From the NCBI GenBank assembly GCA_947461985.1, contig CANHNT010000113.1, positions 1 through 6,648 of the forward strand: 6,648 nucleotides of DNA, given 5' to 3'. The notes beneath the pieces were generated by a model. That model was not told where the DNA came from, ran no database searches, and saw nothing but the letters and a program-made list of their open reading frames with translations. Below, piece after piece: positions 5,929 to 6,648 of the stretch. The number at the start of each line of letters is the position of its first letter. Position 1 is the stretch's first letter. Both the position numbers and the translations under genes were made by a program. Origin of the DNA: Bacteroidota bacterium (GTDB lineage: Bacteria > Bacteroidota > Bacteroidia > Chitinophagales > Chitinophagaceae).

Positions 5929-6648
5929 TTAAAGGATCATTTTTTTATACACATTCATAACTTGCGCTGCACACTTTTCATTGGTAAAATGATTCGCATG
6001 CTCTATTCCTTTTTTTATGCAATTTGTACGAAGCGAATCGTCATCATTTAATTGTTTCATTGCATTAAAAATTTCGGTTGATTCTTTGGGATTAATTAAA
6101 ATAGCTGCATCGCCACCTGCTTCTTTCAGGCTAGAGCAATTTGATGTAACAACTGCCGTTCCACTTGCCATGGCTTCTAAAACGGGTATGCCAAAGCCTT
6201 CCATTAGTGAAGGATAAATTAATGCTGTTGAAAAATGATAAAGAAAAGGCAATGCTTCAACTATTTGATTGCTCTCAAAAATATCTTCTAAAAAAATAAC
6301 TTTATTTTCTAACTTATTTTCTAACAAATACGCAATTACTTGTTGTTTATAAACAGAACCCTTGCCAATTACAACTAATTGAACATTTTCATCGATGTTG
6401 AACAATTTCATTGCTTTACAAATAGCTAAAAGGTTTTTGCGTTCAATAATACTACCGACATAAATAAAATAATTATTAGGCAAATTAAAATACCCAATTA
6501 ATTCATTTCGATTGTAATTTTTATGCCCCAAAAAAAATCGGGCATCGCAGGATTGGTAACAAACATCAATTTTTGTAGGATGAATGTTTTTGTAGGTATT
6601 TAGTATATCTTGCTTTGTGGCTTCACTAATGGCAATAATTCTATCGGC
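5929..6648 (-). CDS. Glycosyltransferase family 4 (group 1), 5' end outside window
   Basis: The open frame runs to the right edge, giving 239 visible residues; roughly the N-terminal third of a normal GT4 enzyme is missing. Visible parts are ADRIIAISEATKQDIL (1-16), typical of the end of the N-terminal Rossmann domain; YVGSIIERKNL (64-74), where R70 and K71 would contact the sugar-nucleotide phosphates; and the EGFGIPVLE motif (E150, E158) of the C-terminal domain, which binds the nucleotide-sugar donor. Such retaining GT-B enzymes add sugars to lipopolysaccharide, exopolysaccharide or glycoproteins at the cytoplasmic face of the membrane; donor and acceptor cannot be read here. The TTG at 6529-6531 is not the start, since clear family sequence lies upstream of it in frame. 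The gene probably heads or belongs to an operon with tsaC and the TPR gene, and more polysaccharide genes may lie to the right. Confidence 0.92.
   Translation of the reverse strand, partial: ADRIIAISEATKQDILNTYKNIHPTKIDVCYQSCDARFFLGHKNYNRNELIGYFNLPNNYFIYVGSIIERKNLLAICKAMKLFNIDENVQLVVIGKGSVYKQQVIAYLLENKLENKVIFLEDIFESNQIVEALPFLYHFSTALIYPSLMEGFGIPVLEAMASGTAVVTSNCSSLKEAGGDAAILINPKESTEIFNAMKQLNDDDSLRTNCIKKGIEHANHFTNEKCAAQVMNVYKKMIL

Noticed and set aside
6017..6217. Plus-strand open frame opposite the glycosyltransferase
   Set aside because: It lies within a region coding the EGFGIPVLE part of the glycosyltransferase and has no features of its own.
6529..6531. TTG as the start codon of the glycosyltransferase
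   Set aside because: The frame upstream continues to the window edge with typical GT4 sequence (AISEATKQDIL), so the true start is outside the window.
1..6648. CRISPR array, tRNA, rRNA, transposon or phage elements
   Set aside because: No regularly spaced repeats, cloverleaf, rRNA-like stretch, transposase motif or terminal repeats were found by eye.

Overview
The window is AT-rich DNA from a member of the Bacteroidota, most likely a flavobacterium. Four things point there: the style of the FabH and CcoI proteins, a type IX secretion (T9SS) C-terminal sorting domain remnant, promoter candidates of the Bacteroidota kind (TTTG, 19 bp, TAnnTTTG), and little use of Shine-Dalgarno sites. All assignments come from reading the sequence; no database was searched.

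Left part (1-2940, all minus strand). A copper-transporting P-type ATPase of the CcoI/FixI type runs off the left edge. It would supply copper to cbb3-type cytochrome oxidase. Upstream of it lies a Crp/Fnr-family regulator with an N-terminal cysteine cluster resembling the iron-sulfur ligands of FNR. The gap between them holds an FNR-like palindrome and a Bacteroidota-like -7 element. Their spacing fits an activator centred at -41.5, so the regulator probably switches on the oxidase copper pump when oxygen is low.

Middle part (2941-4644). A complete fabH (beta-ketoacyl-ACP synthase III, minus strand) is followed by a stretch of about 440 bases without an intact gene. That stretch holds a perfect 11-bp hairpin, a bidirectional terminator and the decayed 3' end of a T9SS-secreted protein gene (62 codons, in-frame stop at its 5' edge). 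Next is a lone plus-strand gene for a 70-residue two-helix membrane protein, preceded by a good Bacteroidota promoter candidate.

Right part (4645-6648, minus strand). A likely operon reads glycosyltransferase family 4 (5' end outside the window), then tsaC (threonylcarbamoyl-AMP synthase for tRNA t6A), then a membrane-anchored TPR protein. It ends at a strong hairpin with a U-tract at 4598-4623, which it shares with the convergent 70-residue gene.

I see no RNA gene, CRISPR array, transposase or phage gene. The most notable points are the regulator/box/ccoI circuit, the truncated T9SS gene that still has its terminator, and the free-standing small membrane module.
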